Shown one piece after another: positions 31,942 through 34,102 of a stretch of DNA of 34,102 nt. This stretch comes from Paludibacteraceae bacterium (GTDB lineage Bacteria > Bacteroidota > Bacteroidia > Bacteroidales > Paludibacteraceae), in the NCBI GenBank assembly GCA_024400275.1, contig JAKSMY010000019.1:1-34102 (forward strand), in the 5' to 3' direction. The translations under genes and the position numbers were made by a program. Under the pieces are notes generated by a model, which saw only the letters and a program-made list of their open reading frames with translations, had not been told where the DNA came from and searched no databases. Each line of letters begins with the position of its first letter. Positions within the stretch are counted from its first letter, which is position 1.

Positions 31942-32676
31942 ATGGCCGAAACAAAAATAGAATGGACAGATAAAACATGGAATCCTGTAACAGGATGCAC
32001 TAAGTATTCGGAAGGATGTCAACATTGTTATGCGGAAGTAATGGCTCGCCGTCTAAAAGGTATGGGGCAAACTAAGTATAAGAATGCCTTTCGTTTAACA
32101 ATTCACCCAGAAGACTTGGATGAACCATTAAAATGGATAAAACCACATAATATATTTGTATGTTCCATGGGTGATTTATTCCATAAAGATGTGCCATTTG
32201 AGTTTATTGATAAAGTAATGCAAACTATCCGTGAGACACCTCGTCATCGCTATCAAATACTGACTAAGCGTGCTGAGCGTATGCAGGAGTATTTTTCTAC
32301 GCGACCTGTTCCGCAAAACGCATGGCTCGGTGTTTCCGTTGAAGTACAATCTAGTTGCTTCCGTATCAATTGTCTTCGCAATCTTCCAGCACCAGTGCGT
32401 TTTCTCAGTTGCGAACCATTACTCGAAGATCTTGGTCAAATGGATCTCTCTGGTATCAATTGGATTATTGTAGGGGGAGAAAGTGGTATGCAGGCACGCC
32501 CGATGCAAGAATCTTGGGTGCTTAATATTAAAAAGCAAGCGGAAAAAATCGGAGCAGCATTCTTTTTTAAACAATGGGGAACATGGGGACAAGACGGTAT
32601 CAAACGAAATAAACGCGCTAACGGCAAATTGTTACAGGGTAAAATATTTCAACAAATGCCGTATGATGTCCATTAA
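31942..32676 (+). CDS. Gp37/Gp68 (DUF5131) three-Cys-motif protein
   Basis: 244 aa. IEWTDKTWNPVTGCTKYSEG is followed by CQHCYAEVMARRL, giving Cys19, Cys26 and Cys29 (CX6CX2C), which resembles a radical-SAM/iron-sulphur motif. Later FVCSMGDLFHKDVP, QILTKRAERM, WLGVSVE, LSCEPLLEDL, IIVGGESG and FFKQWG are the family's hallmark strings. The family is found in phages and accessory regions next to TcmP; to my knowledge no reaction is proven. Complete length; translationally adjacent to tcmP and followed by a terminator. Confidence 0.88.
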   Translation: MAETKIEWTDKTWNPVTGCTKYSEGCQHCYAEVMARRLKGMGQTKYKNAFRLTIHPEDLDEPLKWIKPHNIFVCSMGDLFHKDVPFEFIDKVMQTIRETPRHRYQILTKRAERMQEYFSTRPVPQNAWLGVSVEVQSSCFRINCLRNLPAPVRFLSCEPLLEDLGQMDLSGINWIIVGGESGMQARPMQESWVLNIKKQAEKIGAAFFFKQWGTWGQDGIKRNKRANGKLLQGKIFQQMPYDVH

Positions 32677-32732
32677 AGTAATGGTTGTTTAATAGATTAG
32701 CATTGGGTGGTAAAAAAAACTATTACTGCTTT

Positions 32733-32764
32733 TCGGCATTCGGAAACGGGTGCCGATTTTTTTT
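32733..32764 (+). terminator. intrinsic terminator of the island operon
   Basis: Stem TCGGCATTC (32733-32741)/GGGTGCCGA (32748-32756) with two wobble pairs and a GGAAAC loop, followed by eight Ts (32757-32764). Confidence 0.88.
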
Positions 32765-32840
32765 GCAAATGCAATAAATAGGGTAAAAAATAGGGTAAAT
32801 TATTATATTGTGAAAAAATATCAAAAAATGTTATAAAAAA

Positions 32841-32872
32841 TTTGCTTATGTGAAAAATATATTGTAACTTTG
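32841..32872 (+). promoter_or_regulatory. promoter of the 32913 gene
   Basis: TTTG 32841-32844, 20-bp gap, TAACTTTG 32865-32872. The extended -33 form is TTGCTTATGTGAA. Two AATAGGGTAAA direct repeats (about 32776-32802) lie just upstream. No other gene is seen in 32677-32912. Confidence 0.78.
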
Positions 32873-32912
32873 CAGTCAGAATTGAAAAATGTAAACTAAA
32901 GAACGCACAACA

Positions 32913-33332
32913 ATGGCACTAAAAGTAAAGAAATTGAGTGTACAGGAATATGGCATAAAAATGAAAGCAGCCATACAAGCAAGCGGAAAATTATCCTTTA
33001 CAGAGGCAACCGCACAGAACTTGCACCTGCAACAAGACGACCGTTTTGCCCTTTACCAAGATGAGGTAAAACAGGATATACTATATATGGTAGCCAATAA
33101 CGACGACCCAGAAGCATTTAAAGTGAAAAAGTCAGGCATGTACTACTATATGCCCACCAAGACGCTATTCGACATGCTCGAAATTGACTACAAGAACAAT
33201 ACCTACATTTTTGATATTATCCGTATGGCAAAATACGATGAAGAATTGGGCGGTACGGTTTATCAAATGAACCGCCGACTGGTCAATAAAACAACCGAAG
33301 ACAACGACCCTGACATTCCGACTACGGAATAA
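32913..33332 (+). CDS. conserved small protein of unknown function
   Basis: 139 aa. Begins MALKVKKLSVQEYGIKMKAA and contains AFKVKKSGMYYYMPTKTLFDMLEIDY. It resembles small unannotated Bacteroidota proteins with the same MALKVKKLS start; no catalytic or membrane features were seen. The lysine-rich start and acidic C-terminus (EDNDPDIPTTE) are notable. Own promoter; the 33354 gene follows after 21 bp. Confidence 0.7.
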   Translation: MALKVKKLSVQEYGIKMKAAIQASGKLSFTEATAQNLHLQQDDRFALYQDEVKQDILYMVANNDDPEAFKVKKSGMYYYMPTKTLFDMLEIDYKNNTYIFDIIRMAKYDEELGGTVYQMNRRLVNKTTEDNDPDIPTTE

Positions 33333-33353
33333 CCCTAACTATGCCTAAACCTT

Positions 33354-33752
33354 ATGATTTCCGAGAATGCAAATATGGTTTCACCTTCCATTCCATCCGT
33401 TGCAGAAACGATGATGGGAATGGGTGGTTATGCATATAAATTGGAAATGGAGAATAAACAACTTCGTGAACAGTTATACGAATACGAACATCCGCTAAAT
33501 AGACCCAGTATGAAAGTGGTGGTGGAAATGATGATGGCTATTCTAAAAAATGCAAACATTACGCAAGCCACTACCGACCGAAGTAAAATTGCGCGTGCGA
33601 TAGCGTTTGTTTCCGGTTTTTCTGAGAGGAAAATATATGAATGTATAGCCGATGGCAAACCCCTCGCTTCTTGCCATGAGGCAGATTGGAAACAGGCGCA
33701 AAAACTGCTCTCTGAACTGACATTTGCACTGCCTGAAAAATCCGAATTGTAA
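33354..33752 (+). CDS. small protein of unknown function, likely with coiled coil and DNA-binding-like end
   Basis: 132 aa. A short coiled coil (YKLEMENKQLREQLYEYE) precedes RSKIARAIAFVSGFSERKIYECI, which looks like a helix-turn-helix common in small Bacteroidota mobile-element proteins. No enzyme motif. An in-frame start at 33375 (MVSPSIPSVAET) is also possible. It is followed by a strong hairpin (33777-33801), consistent with the end of an operon with the 32913 gene. Confidence 0.65.
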   Translation: MISENANMVSPSIPSVAETMMGMGGYAYKLEMENKQLREQLYEYEHPLNRPSMKVVVEMMMAILKNANITQATTDRSKIARAIAFVSGFSERKIYECIADGKPLASCHEADWKQAQKLLSELTFALPEKSEL

Positions 33753-33776
33753 AAAAATGAAGAAAAAGTAAAATTT

Positions 33777-33812
33777 ACCCCTGGGGGATACCTCCGGGGG
33801 TGAGTATTTTTT
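33777..33812 (+). terminator. GC-rich hairpin with T-tract
   Basis: ACCCCTGGGGG (33777-33787)/CCTCCGGGGGT (33791-33801) pair over 11 bp with two G-U pairs and a 3-nt loop, then TATTTTTT at 33805-33812. It terminates the previous genes and lies where the -33 box of the next promoter would be. Confidence 0.75.
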
Positions 33813-33817
33813 ATCTA

Positions 33818-33825
33818 TACCTTTG
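33818..33825 (+). promoter_or_regulatory. -7 box of the last gene
   Basis: TACCTTTG at 33818-33825 with G after it, matching TAnnTTTG. The expected -33 position lies in the GC-rich stem and shows no TTG. After the start site a CGAAATCGC/GCGGTTTCG hairpin (about 33830-33853) could structure the leader. Confidence 0.6.
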
Positions 33826-33924
33826 CACTCGAAATCGCAATGACGCGGTTTCGGGTGCTTTTCTTTTAATACGGCTGCAAGGCAAAGAAAGTACTCCAAA
33901 CAATCGCTTAGCAGCAGTATTATT

Positions 33925-34102
33925 ATGGCAAGAAAGAAAAATTTTGCACAATTGCAACAGGCACTGTTTACGAGGAGTGCCAAGATGATGAGTTATGAAC
34001 TGCGGACCAATCGCGAGGCATGGGACGCTGAACATGAGTACGTGACACGCAAAGCCAAACGGCAACACCGCAAGGTCTATCACCGCACCTGCAACTACTG
34101 CT
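33925..34102 (+). CDS. basic protein of unknown function, truncated by the window end
   Basis: The ATG at 33925 opens MARKKNFAQLQQALFTRSAK and stays open for at least 59 codons to the window edge. The visible part is strongly basic (TRKAKRQHRKVYHRTCNYC) and contains two cysteines at the end. It is not recognised. Located in the same region of small accessory genes; a nucleic-acid-binding role is only suggested by charge. Confidence 0.6.
   Translation, partial: MARKKNFAQLQQALFTRSAKMMSYELRTNREAWDAEHEYVTRKAKRQHRKVYHRTCNYC

Noticed and set aside
33341..33439. Alternative 32-aa frame MPKPYDFRECKYGF... overlapping the 33354 gene
   Set aside because: It is short and lies in a different frame; the 33354 frame continues as a coherent protein with a coiled coil and helix-turn-helix-like region.
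33543..33983. 146-aa reverse-strand frame near the window end
   Set aside because: It crosses a plus-strand gene, a terminator stem and a promoter, and has no recognisable motif.
1..34102. tRNA, rRNA or integrase/attachment sites
   Set aside because: No tRNA-like cloverleaf, rRNA segment or integrase was seen by eye, so island borders could not be defined; a covariance-model search would be needed to exclude small RNAs.

Overview
The window reads as a chromosomal segment of a Bacteroidales bacterium (phylum Bacteroidota). Its promoters follow the Bacteroides pattern, a TTG-type -33 element and TAnnTTTG at -7, spaced 19-20 bp apart. It encodes a Rho factor with a long Q/P-rich insert, the type IX secretion protein PorT, a protein with a type IX C-terminal sorting signal, a SusD-like protein, a Bacteroidota-type outer-membrane barrel with a carboxypeptidase-regulatory domain, and the very basic mS38-like mini protein. 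No rRNA, tRNA or CRISPR array was seen.

Layout. 1-2290: a DUF4143-type AAA ATPase bracketed by two nearly identical, hairpin-rich 158-bp repeats, with three 23-bp tandem repeats at its promoter. 2291-10650: a tight plus-strand operon, rho - aroQ - porT - beta-helix lipoprotein - ribF - outer-membrane barrel, followed by intergenic repeats and a 16-bp-stem hairpin. 10765-15624: minus-strand genes, namely a SusD-like protein coupled to a small type IX-sorted protein, an ORF6N-domain gene, and a compact cassette of S24/S26-like peptidase, PqqD and HPr-kinase-like protein. 15727-19112: two tandem GH13 lipoproteins, then a terminator. 19116-26856: housekeeping genes on both strands (rng, a 29-aa ribosomal-type protein, HU, mutY, recQ, a secreted nuclease, panB, a HAD phosphatase).

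26930-32760 is an AT-rich accessory island that looks like a partly decayed defence locus: a truncated D12-type adenine methylase, an unknown protein, a PLD-type (BfiI/NgoFVII-like) nuclease, an AlbA_2/HATPase_c_4 protein, and a TcmP plus Gp37/Gp68 (DUF5131) three-Cys pair. tcmP has lost its start to a one-base frameshift at a T6 tract. 32841 to the end holds three small genes of unknown function, the last running off the window.

The main system-level observations are as follows. A 13-bp near-palindrome, consensus TTGCnTATrTCAA, forms the -33 region of six promoters and sits centrally between back-to-back promoters at three sites. The three-Cys/TcmP pair has a frameshift that could be an error, a slippage switch or programmed. 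The peptidase-PqqD-kinase cassette resembles a peptide-modification unit with no visible precursor. Structured intergenic repeats surround the first ATPase. Assignments rest on motif recognition by eye; no database search was run.
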